From an uncultured Lachnospiraceae bacterium (GTDB lineage: Bacteria > Bacillota > Clostridia > Lachnospirales > Lachnospiraceae), in contig CAJTNC010000005.1 in the NCBI GenBank assembly GCA_910577955.1, positions 1 to 64,000 on the forward strand: a DNA stretch of 64,000 bases, read 5' to 3'. The notes below the pieces were generated by a model. It saw nothing but the letters and a program-made list of their open reading frames with translations, ran no database searches and was not told the DNA's origin. How positions within the stretch are numbered: position 1 is the first letter of the stretch; every line of letters starts with the position of its first letter. This document shows positions 7,838 through 15,811 of this stretch, in pieces. Position numbers and translations under genes: made by a program.

Positions 7838-9040
7838 CTACATCCCGCGGCTCACCGCCAGCACAGTGATCGCGATGCACAACAGAAACAGTCCCATACC
7901 CGTGAGCAGCACTTTGCAAAGCATAAGCGAAGCTTCCCCCACCTTATCTGAGCAGGCTGTCAGTCTGGAGTGGTTCACGACAGCCCCCAGCGCCGAAGAA
8001 AATTTAAGACATAAAGCCACCGCAAAAATTTTGACGAGGGGCACGAGACACAGAAACAGCAAAACCAATGTAAAGAATATTCCGATGCCATTTCTGATCA
8101 AAATGGCAGATCCCACAAAAATTTCCGAAATCCCCTCAGAAATATTCCCCACTCCGGGCACCATTCCCGCCACCTTTTTCGCCGCATTCCACTGCAAAGA
8201 ATCTATAACAGGCGTTATCATAGCCTGCAATATCCCGACGCTGCCAACTATCCAAAGTATCGACTTTAAACCAAATTCAATTATTCGTCTCAACCCCTGC
8301 AAAATCCCCGCCATCCGCTCTCCGCTCCAGATTCCGTCCATAGCCGACAACAGCATATACAGTTCTATCGCCGGCAGCATGACTCGTCCGAGCACTTCCT
8401 CCACGCACCATACTACCATCAAAACTCCCTCATAATACACCGTCGCCGTCGCCGTCCCGTTTGTCATCCCGAGGGCTGCCGCGTAAGCCGGAACCAGTAT
8501 TTTCACAAAATCCGTCATGGCCCCCAGCATATCTGAAGCCTCCGTATAGATACTCTGAAATACTTTGGCCAACATAATGAACAGCAGAAGATACAAAAAA
8601 TAAAAGCCAAGATGGGAGACCTGCTTGTTTTCCACAATATCCATTACCACTGTAAAGAGCGAGGACAATACTGCCAACAGCAGGATATTCATAAAAATTT
8701 CCCGCCCGGCAGAAAACTCAAAAAAGAAATTCTCCGCGGCCTGCCGCCCAAATTCCTTCACCCCGTTTTTCAAGTTGCCCTTCATGATCTCCTGCCACAG
8801 CTTGCCGGTATCCACACCCGTTTTCCTGTAGGCGTCATCCAGATATCCCGTGATCTGCCCCATATAATTCTCATCCCATAGTTGATGAAGTTCTTTTGTA
8901 ATGTCATCCGTCAGTTCTTTTTCCTCCTCTTCTTCCAAAAATCCCTCCTGTTCAATGAAGGATGCCTTGCATTTTAAGTCGAATACTGTAAAAAAAAGAA
9001 TTATTTCCAAGCAAAAAATAAATAACGACCGTTTTTTCAT
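7838..9040 (-). CDS. spoIIIAE: Stage III sporulation protein AE
   Basis: The 400-residue polytopic membrane protein matches SpoIIIAE, a multi-pass component of the SpoIIIA complex, distantly like permeases. It has a signal or first membrane segment at about 5-20, an extracytoplasmic stretch with LWDENYMGQITGYLDDAYRKTG, and about seven hydrophobic segments afterwards. The segment WNAAKKVAGMVPGVGNISEGI is typical of the family. The start at 9040 gives an ATGA overlap with the spoIIIAD stop, so an earlier in-frame start at 9103 is discounted. Confidence 0.94.
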   Translation of the reverse strand: MKKRSLFIFCLEIILFFTVFDLKCKASFIEQEGFLEEEEEKELTDDITKELHQLWDENYMGQITGYLDDAYRKTGVDTGKLWQEIMKGNLKNGVKEFGRQAAENFFFEFSAGREIFMNILLLAVLSSLFTVVMDIVENKQVSHLGFYFLYLLLFIMLAKVFQSIYTEASDMLGAMTDFVKILVPAYAAALGMTNGTATATVYYEGVLMVVWCVEEVLGRVMLPAIELYMLLSAMDGIWSGERMAGILQGLRRIIEFGLKSILWIVGSVGILQAMITPVIDSLQWNAAKKVAGMVPGVGNISEGISEIFVGSAILIRNGIGIFFTLVLLFLCLVPLVKIFAVALCLKFSSALGAVVNHSRLTACSDKVGEASLMLCKVLLTGMGLFLLCIAITVLAVSRGM

Positions 9041-9420
9041 ACAAAACTCCCGATAGTCTGCATCAGAGAGACGACAATCGGCAGACCAAACAGCAGAATG
9101 CACACTTTTCCAAAAACTTCTATCTGACCTGCTATAGTCTGAAATCCGGCATCCCTGCAGATACCGGCGCTGAATTCGCAGATATAGGTGATGCCGATCA
9201 TCTTGAGCAAAATATTCAGATATTCCCTGTTTGCTGACACATACTGCTGTAACTGTCCGAATTCCTGAAATACTTTGAAGAGATATTCCACAATAAAAAC
9301 GCAGATCAGACCGCCGCAGGCTACACCGATATAGGACGCATATTCCGGCCTTAATATTTTAAACTGAATAGCCAGCAATACGGCCAGCACTCCCAGCAAA
9401 GATATCTTAATAACGATCAT
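9037..9420 (-). CDS. spoIIIAD: Stage III sporulation protein AD
   Basis: The 127-residue membrane protein has about four hydrophobic segments and the family motif FQTIAGQIEVFGKVCILLFGLPIV near the C-terminus. It belongs to the SpoIIIAC/AD family of small membrane proteins of the feeding-tube complex. It is 12 bases after spoIIIAC and overlaps spoIIIAE by four bases. Confidence 0.94.
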   Translation of the reverse strand: MIVIKISLLGVLAVLLAIQFKILRPEYASYIGVACGGLICVFIVEYLFKVFQEFGQLQQYVSANREYLNILLKMIGITYICEFSAGICRDAGFQTIAGQIEVFGKVCILLFGLPIVVSLMQTIGSFV

Positions 9421-9432
9421 CCCGGTACCTCT

Positions 9433-9627
9433 CTAAAGCGAAAACAAATTCTGGATAGACATAAACAGGTCATAGATATACGGCATGATCCATGTCAGTA
9501 CCAGAATCAAACCGCCGAGAGACACTAAAAACGCCTGTTCCTCCCTTCCGCTGTGCTTTAATACCTGTCCCAATATTGTAACCAATATGCCTACTGCCGC
9601 TATTCTGAATATTACGCTGACTGTCAT
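9433..9627 (-). CDS. spoIIIAC: Stage III sporulation protein AC
   Basis: The 64-residue protein has two membrane segments and the conserved ILGQVLKHSGREEQAF loop between them. Length and sequence are those of SpoIIIAC, a small membrane partner of SpoIIIAD. It sits 22 bases after spoIIIAB in the operon. Confidence 0.95.
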   Translation of the reverse strand: MTVSVIFRIAAVGILVTILGQVLKHSGREEQAFLVSLGGLILVLTWIMPYIYDLFMSIQNLFSL

Positions 9628-9649
9628 GTTCCTCTCCCGCCTTGAATTT

Positions 9650-10168
9650 TTATAAAAAGAGAATCGTCAAAAGCAACCCGCCCATCACTCCTGCGCAGAG
9701 TGTCAGCTTATTTCTCTCTTTATCTGCATTCTCCTGCTCTTCCTCGTGTTTCCTCAAATATTTCTCAATGTCCTGCAGCATCTTTCTCTGCATCTCACTG
9801 TCCTCAAAGCAAAGTTTTTCTCCCATCCCTTTTATCTCATCCTCCACCTCTTTTTTCAGAGGTTTTTCCGACAATACCCTATCCGCCTCCCGTCTCCAGA
9901 TTTCCCCGAGTGTGCCGCCCTCCCCTCTGTCGAACGTCCCCCCGATACTTTCTAAAAACAGTTTCTTATCATCCCTCAGGTGCATCCCCGCCCTGCCGCA
10001 AATCTCCGGCAGAGAAGATTTCTGGAACGCAATCTCATTTTCAATCAGTCCAAAAAGTTCCCGCCATGCCCTGCACTGTTCCAGATACGCTTTCCGTTCC
10101 CTCACAATACTGAGTCCCAGCCCGCTGCTCCCGAATATAACGATCAAAATACCGATCCCTTTCACCAT
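9650..10168 (-). CDS. spoIIIAB: Stage III sporulation protein AB
   Basis: The 172-residue protein has an N-terminal membrane segment (IGILIVIFGSSGLGLSI), a helical body with AWRELFGLIENEIAFQKSSLPEI, and a C-terminal membrane segment (LTLCAGVMGGLLLTILFL). This matches SpoIIIAB, which resembles type II secretion GspF proteins and is thought to partner the SpoIIIAA ATPase. ATG start, 50 bases after spoIIIAA. Confidence 0.93.
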   Translation of the reverse strand: MVKGIGILIVIFGSSGLGLSIVRERKAYLEQCRAWRELFGLIENEIAFQKSSLPEICGRAGMHLRDDKKLFLESIGGTFDRGEGGTLGEIWRREADRVLSEKPLKKEVEDEIKGMGEKLCFEDSEMQRKMLQDIEKYLRKHEEEQENADKERNKLTLCAGVMGGLLLTILFL

Positions 10169-10218
10169 TCAATACACCTCTGACGCTCTGCCATTTTGCC
10201 AAATCCTATTCCCGCTTT

Positions 10219-11151
10219 TCATGTCTCACAGCGATATATCTTTTTTACCACACACTTCCCGTTTTCCCTTCCCAACACTATAAACCTCCGGAACGCGCTC
10301 TCCCCCAACAAGTCTTTCATAAAAATTTTCCGTCTCAATTCCTCCATATCCTCCGCGTGGATCGTCGCCAGTATCTGACAGCCGCAGCGCAGAGCCTTCT
10401 CCACCGCTTCCACATCTTCCGTATTTCCAAGTTCATCCACTGCGATCACCTGCGGCGCCATAGAACGGATCAGCAGCATCATCCCCATAGCTTTCGGACA
10501 GCCGTCCAGCACATCCGTCCGGATGCCAAGATCGTTCTGAGCCACTCCGAGATAACTCCCCGCAATTTCGGAACGCTCGTCTACCACGCTGACAAACCTT
10601 CCTTTTCCCCATTTATTTCCATTGGATATTTCCCGCACAAGATCCCGCAGCAACGTTGTTTTTCCGCATCCCGGCGGTGACAAAATCAGCGTATTGCAAA
10701 ACCTGCCGTTCTCATATACTTCAGAAATCACCGGCTTTGCGGCTCCTTTTATCTCATGTGCGATCCTGATATTTAAATAACGTATGTTTTTTATTGTCCT
10801 GATGCATTTTTCACTCTCTAACACCACCTGTCCGGCAACTCCTACCCGATGTCCCCCCGGCAGCGTCAGATATCCCTGCCTGATCTCATCAGTATAAGCA
10901 TAGACGGAATAATGACAAATGTGCTGTAAAATCTGCTCTAACTCCTTCGCTCTCATCACCTTTGCCCCGTCCGCTTCTCTGGTCAACTGCCCTGTCTTTG
11001 TGAGAAAATACTCCTGCTGCTTTTTGATCAGGATCACCGGTTTTTCCGCCCGCAGCCTTATCTCCTGCAATTTTTCCGGTTCAGAGGCTGCTTTATCAAA
11101 AAATTCCCTGTGAGAGGCCGGAAACATATACAGAATCTCCTCCTTTTCCAT
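10219..11151 (-). CDS. spoIIIAA: Stage III sporulation protein AA, AAA ATPase
   Basis: This is the ATPase of the SpoIIIA complex, 310 residues from the chosen start, matching family length. The Walker A motif SPPGCGKTTLLRD and the Walker B-like QVIAVDELG are visible, with an N-terminal domain containing EIRLRAEKPVILI and a GHRVGVAGQ motif. An in-frame start at 11316 would add 55 unrelated residues. The ATG at 11151 has AGAGGAGGAG eight bases upstream and is clearly better. It is the first gene of the operon. I could not find a convincing sigma-E promoter in the 226-base gap upstream (11152-11377). Confidence 0.95.
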   Translation of the reverse strand: MEKEEILYMFPASHREFFDKAASEPEKLQEIRLRAEKPVILIKKQQEYFLTKTGQLTREADGAKVMRAKELEQILQHICHYSVYAYTDEIRQGYLTLPGGHRVGVAGQVVLESEKCIRTIKNIRYLNIRIAHEIKGAAKPVISEVYENGRFCNTLILSPPGCGKTTLLRDLVREISNGNKWGKGRFVSVVDERSEIAGSYLGVAQNDLGIRTDVLDGCPKAMGMMLLIRSMAPQVIAVDELGNTEDVEAVEKALRCGCQILATIHAEDMEELRRKIFMKDLLGESAFRRFIVLGRENGKCVVKKIYRCET

Positions 11152-11377
11152 AGCCCTTTCTCCTCCTCTACCATATCTTGACTGCACAGCCTTCTCTCTG
11201 TCTATATATATGTACCTGTCCTTCTTTTCAGCACCTTTTTTCAAATAATTTTGAATACCGTGACAGCAGACCGCTTCTTCCCGAATCGAATCCGAACAAA
11301 AAGAGCCATCCTGCAAATGCCTATTACAGAATGACCCTGCCCTTTATTTTCAGATAAAATTTTTATTCTCTATTCTC

Positions 11378-14300
11378 TCACTCCCACCTCACAAAACTTC
11401 CCTCGTCATTCTTACTGACAACCAACTTCTCCTCTATTTCCTGCTTCAGTTCCGTCACATGGGAAATGATGCCGATCAGCCGTTTTCCCTCGGCCATCTC
11501 CTTCAGCACTTTCACCGCCTGATTTCTGGAATGCTCGTCCAACGAACCGAAGCCCTCGTCGATAAACATAATGTCTAAATGGATCGCCTCAGCGCTCTCC
11601 TGAATCTGATCCGCCATACCAAGCGCAAGAGAAAGAGCAGCCATAAAGGATTCCCCTCCGGAGAGCGTGCGGATCTCCCGCTCTTTGCCGGTGACGGCAG
11701 AGTAGACCATCAGATCCAGACCGCGGTTTTTCCCCTCCCCCGCACGTTCGGGGGACACCATGCGCAGTTCAAACTGTCCTGCGGACATCTCCTGAAAACG
11801 TCTGTTTGCGGCATGCAGCACTTTCTCCAAATAATAACGCTGTACGAATGTTTCCAGATCCATCCTTGCACCGGTCACATTTCCGGAAACCAGCTTGTAG
11901 AGACCATCCAGTCTCCGATGCTCCTCAAGAATGATGCTCCGCTCCTTCGCTCTGGGCGCAAGTTCCTCATAAACCCCTTTATTATCCCGTTCTCTCTCCT
12001 GATGACGGTCTAACTGCTCTTTGACAACCGCAAGAACCTCTTCCGCCTGCCTTTTATCTTCTTCCAGTTTTTTAAGAACAGGCCTCTCCCTGTCTCCTAT
12101 AGCTTGCATAGCAGCTTCCTTCACGGCCATAGCCCTCTGTTCTTTCAGATGATGCTCTGCAGCCTTCCTGTTTAATCTCTCTATCTCCTCTCGGGAATAT
12201 TCGGCCGTAAGTTCCTGCCACTGCGCTTCTCCGATATCTTTTTCCGACATGCGGGCCTCATAAGATTTCTTCCTTTCTTCCGCCTCCCTCTCCTTTTCCG
12301 GAAGTTCTTCCTTGTAACATTTTAGCAGCGTTTCCGCCTCCCGTTTTTCACTCTCCGCCTGTTGCGCTTTCCTTTGCCTCTCCTGACAGTGCAAAGCGAT
12401 CTCATCCCGTCTTTCCTTCTCCATTTCAAGCAGGTGGTCCGCTTCCTCCATACTGGCATATTCTGCGGCTCCGGATAAACTTTCCAGATTTCCCCTCTTT
12501 TGGTGAACCGCATTCTCAGCCTTCTGCAGCCTCTCCAGACACTTCCTGATAAGCTCCTGCAGGTTTTCCTTATCTGCCCTGACCTCCTCCAGTCTTTTCC
12601 GTATCGTTTGCAGATCGTCCACATTCTTTTGCAGGCGTTCTCCTTCCTCCTGCACCGCTTTCCCAAACTTTTCAATGAGATCGTGGATCTCGAGCTCCAT
12701 CGCCTTTTTATCCCGTCTCCCTTCACTTTCCGACTCTTCTCCGGCGACCGCCTCCCTATACTGTTCCTCCAGCTTCCCAAACTTCTTTTCAAGCAGAAAG
12801 CTTTTCTCACGCAGAGCTGTCTCCTCTTCCTTTGCTCTTGCGGCCGCATCTTCCTGCTTTTGCAGGCAGATTTCCACTGCCTTGCTCATCTGTTTGAGCT
12901 GCTCTCCGGAGAGTTCCTCCTCTGCATCACTGCGGCAAGGCATAGGATGTTCCAAAGAACCGCAGACCGGACAAGGCTTTCCCTCCTTCAGACTTCCAGC
13001 CAATATCCCCGCCTGAGCGTCCAAAAAGTTCTGCCTGCTCTGCTCATAACGCCTGCTCTCCCGCAAATACGTCTCTTTGGCTTCCTCATACTCCCTTTTT
13101 GCCAAAACAGCCCTCTCCGACTTTTCCCTGATCTGCTTCTCCAGATTCTTCGTTTCTTTAGAATCCTCCGACAAATCCTTTGCCAGTTTTTCCTTCCTTC
13201 TCCACTTTTCCAAAAAGACTTCCGCATTCCCGAAAGTCTCCGCCTGATCTTTAAGACCTTGTTCCTGTTCTTCGAACAAAGCAAGCTTCTTTTTCTCTTC
13301 CCGTAACTCCTCACCTGCGGTTTTCAACTCCCCAAGACTCTCCTCATACTCTGCTTCCATACGTTCCTTTTCCCGAAGGATCTTTTTGGCAGCCTCCACC
13401 CGTTCGCTGAGTTTACCATATCTTTCTTTGGCAGCGTCATACTGTTCTTCCGCCTCTTTTTTCTCCTCCGTCAGGATTTTCGCCCTCTGTTTCAGATCAG
13501 GCAGCTCCTCTTCTTTCCTTTTCTTCGCCGCCCTTATGCTGTCCGCCGCCTTTTTTGACATTTCATAAGCCTTATACTCCGTCAGGATATCATAGGCTCC
13601 CGCCAGAACAGCAGCCAGTTTCTCACCTTGTTCTATCTCCTCTTTTTGCTTTTCGCATTCAGCCAGATCCGCTTTTGCCTGTTCAAGCTGACTGTAAAAC
13701 TGCAGCAGATTTTCAGCCGCTATGCAGGCATCCCGCTTTTTATCCCGCTCCCCAGAGGCTTCTTTCAGCGCTTTCTCCGACTCCTCCCTGACCTCCTCGC
13801 AACAGCCGCAAAGAACCGCAAGTTCCTCCAAAAACTCCTCCATATTTGCCAAAGTTCCTGTTTCTATCTGCTCCTTTAAGCCTGCGATCTGCTCCTTCCT
13901 TCCGTAATCATCCGGAATTTTGATCCTGCCCGCAACGGCCCCCGAAGCTGTCTTGATCTCGGCGATCTCTTTTTCTTTCGACCGCTTGCGGCTCTCCAGT
14001 TCCTTCACGATCTTCTCATAAAAATCCGTATGAAACAGTTTGCGGAAGATCACTTTTTTGGCATCGGATTTCGCCCGCAGCAATTCCATAAACTCCCCTT
14101 GGGCGATCATCGCCACCTGCATAAACTGTTCCTTGTTAAATCCTACGATCTCCTCTATCTTGCGCTGCGTCTCTCTGAGCGGATACTCTGTCCCGTCCGG
14201 CATAAGGAGCGAAACCGAAGCGTTCTTTTCCGTTGTCCGGCTCCCGCTCCCCCGCCCTCTGGTGAGCAGTTTAAGGTGTCTGGGTGTGCGGGAAACAACA

Positions 14301-14578
14301 TAGATATCGCCGTTTTCACCGTCTGAAAACTCTAACCGCACATAAGGAGTCACATCCAAAGGCGCATACTGGCTCTGCAGCAGCACCCCATCCTTTTTGT
14401 TTGCGACAGAAGACGCCTCACCGTAGAGGGCAAATACAATGGCGTCAAACACAGTGGTTTTTCCCGCGCCGGTATCTCCGGTAACTAAAAACAGATTCTG
14501 GGAAAGTTTTGCAAAATCGATCGTCGTCTCCCGACTATAGGATCCGAAAGCCCGCATTGTAAGCTTCAATGGTTTCAT
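11378..14578 (-). CDS. sbcC: Nuclease SbcCD subunit C
   Basis: The 1066-residue SMC-like ATPase pairs with SbcD to open hairpins and process DNA ends. The Walker A motif TGDTGAGKTTVFDAIVFALYG lies at about residues 33-53. Long coiled coils follow, interrupted by the zinc hook CPVCGSLEHP at about residue 537. The ABC signature LSGGESFMAALSLALGMAD is followed by the Walker B segment MFIDEGFGSLDE near residue 1003. The ATG directly follows the sbcD stop codon. Confidence 0.97.
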   Translation of the reverse strand: MKPLKLTMRAFGSYSRETTIDFAKLSQNLFLVTGDTGAGKTTVFDAIVFALYGEASSVANKKDGVLLQSQYAPLDVTPYVRLEFSDGENGDIYVVSRTPRHLKLLTRGRGSGSRTTEKNASVSLLMPDGTEYPLRETQRKIEEIVGFNKEQFMQVAMIAQGEFMELLRAKSDAKKVIFRKLFHTDFYEKIVKELESRKRSKEKEIAEIKTASGAVAGRIKIPDDYGRKEQIAGLKEQIETGTLANMEEFLEELAVLCGCCEEVREESEKALKEASGERDKKRDACIAAENLLQFYSQLEQAKADLAECEKQKEEIEQGEKLAAVLAGAYDILTEYKAYEMSKKAADSIRAAKKRKEEELPDLKQRAKILTEEKKEAEEQYDAAKERYGKLSERVEAAKKILREKERMEAEYEESLGELKTAGEELREEKKKLALFEEQEQGLKDQAETFGNAEVFLEKWRRKEKLAKDLSEDSKETKNLEKQIREKSERAVLAKREYEEAKETYLRESRRYEQSRQNFLDAQAGILAGSLKEGKPCPVCGSLEHPMPCRSDAEEELSGEQLKQMSKAVEICLQKQEDAAARAKEEETALREKSFLLEKKFGKLEEQYREAVAGEESESEGRRDKKAMELEIHDLIEKFGKAVQEEGERLQKNVDDLQTIRKRLEEVRADKENLQELIRKCLERLQKAENAVHQKRGNLESLSGAAEYASMEEADHLLEMEKERRDEIALHCQERQRKAQQAESEKREAETLLKCYKEELPEKEREAEERKKSYEARMSEKDIGEAQWQELTAEYSREEIERLNRKAAEHHLKEQRAMAVKEAAMQAIGDRERPVLKKLEEDKRQAEEVLAVVKEQLDRHQERERDNKGVYEELAPRAKERSIILEEHRRLDGLYKLVSGNVTGARMDLETFVQRYYLEKVLHAANRRFQEMSAGQFELRMVSPERAGEGKNRGLDLMVYSAVTGKEREIRTLSGGESFMAALSLALGMADQIQESAEAIHLDIMFIDEGFGSLDEHSRNQAVKVLKEMAEGKRLIGIISHVTELKQEIEEKLVVSKNDEGSFVRWE

Positions 14579-15727
14579 CTAAAGAGCCCCCTTCACAGCA
14601 TTGATCACATCTCTCATCACCGCTTTGTCTTTTTCCTCCATATCCTTTAAAAACAGACAGCATAACTCGAAAGGTTCAAGCAGCGCTTGCCCGTGGATCT
14701 CACTCTCATAATCTGCTCTCTTCCTCGTCTCACGACGAATCTCCAGCAAATTCGGAAAAGCCAGACGGATCCTTTCCCGCATATCGATTATGTCCAGATC
14801 TGCCTGATCCGTCAGGATCACAGTCACATAGTCTCTGCATCCGAGCTCTAACACTTCCGACAGATTCCCTCTTATCACCCGCACTTCACGAAGAGGCTTC
14901 AGAGGAAGTCTTGTGATATCCGCCACTCCTTTTTCAGCAAGATCTACCATCAAAATACCTTTTTCCTGCCCCGCCTCACTGACCGACACGGCTATGGGCG
15001 TCCCACAGTAGCGAATCCGCTCACTGCCTGCTTTCATAGATTTATGAATATGTCCCAGAGCCGCATAATCAAATCCGGCCAAAAGTTCTGCCCCCACCGC
15101 ATCGATATTCCCCACGGTACATATTTCCGTATCCATACGCTCCACGTCTTCCGCCTTCGCTCCCTCAGGCACATAAAACTGATGGCTGACAAACACATTT
15201 CTCTCCCGCTCGTCGATTTTTTCCCGCTCAATCAGTTTTTTCACAGTCTCATGGTAAGAAAAAAGGCTGCCGTCCTCTCTCGTCCCAACGATCTCTCGCA
15301 CCATGGAAGGCCTCACAAAGGGCAGAAGGTAAAAATTCACCTTTCCGTATGCATCCTGCTGCACGATCTTCTCCATAAACTCCCCTTCCCGTCTGGGCGG
15401 CTGTCCGATCATATACAGTCTCTCCCTCGCCAACACGCTGCGAAAACAGTCCACTCTGGAAGCGCTGTCATGGTTGCCGCTGATCATCATGATCGAGGCC
15501 TCAGGCAGGATCCCCCACAAACTTTCCACAAAGTGATCAAAGACTTCCACCGCCTCGGCGGACGGCACTGCTCTGTCATAGATATCTCCGGCGATCATGA
15601 TCACATCCGGTCTTTTCTCCGCCGCAAACTTTGTGATCTGATCCAATATATACTCCTGATCCTCCCGCATATCCCTGTTTAACAGCTTTAATCCTATATG
15701 CAGATCCGATAAATGAAACAGCCTCAT
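14579..15727 (-). CDS. sbcD: Nuclease SbcCD subunit D
   Basis: The 382-residue metallophosphoesterase is the nuclease subunit of SbcCD (Mre11 type). Metal-binding motifs are DLHIG near the N-terminus, GDIYDRAVPSAEAV, SGNHDSASR and ALGHIHKS. The start at 15727 (MRLFHLSDLHIG) is chosen over an in-frame start at 15769 because GGAGGAAG lies nine bases upstream and family proteins begin here. No clear promoter is visible in the short gap; the terminator of the upstream kinase gene occupies part of it. Confidence 0.97.
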   Translation of the reverse strand: MRLFHLSDLHIGLKLLNRDMREDQEYILDQITKFAAEKRPDVIMIAGDIYDRAVPSAEAVEVFDHFVESLWGILPEASIMMISGNHDSASRVDCFRSVLARERLYMIGQPPRREGEFMEKIVQQDAYGKVNFYLLPFVRPSMVREIVGTREDGSLFSYHETVKKLIEREKIDERERNVFVSHQFYVPEGAKAEDVERMDTEICTVGNIDAVGAELLAGFDYAALGHIHKSMKAGSERIRYCGTPIAVSVSEAGQEKGILMVDLAEKGVADITRLPLKPLREVRVIRGNLSEVLELGCRDYVTVILTDQADLDIIDMRERIRLAFPNLLEIRRETRKRADYESEIHGQALLEPFELCCLFLKDMEEKDKAVMRDVINAVKGAL

Positions 15728-15769
15728 CTCAGACTTCCTCCAACCTCTTATCAGTGTGCCTATATACAT

Positions 15770-15800
15770 AAAAGAGCCGGATCACATTCCCTGTAATCCG
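15770..15800 (-). terminator. Rho-independent terminator of the hybrid kinase gene
   Basis: On the minus strand CGGATTAC (15793-15800) pairs with GTGATCCG (15778-15785) across a seven-base loop, with one G-U pair. GCTCTTTT follows. It begins 12 bases after the kinase stop codon. Confidence 0.75.
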
Positions 15801-15811
15801 ACCCCCATTTT

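Noticed and set aside
11152..11377. Possible sigma-E promoter upstream of spoIIIAA (CATATATA near 11201-11208).
   Set aside because: Only about five of eight bases match the -10 pattern and no ATA-type -35 lies at the right distance.
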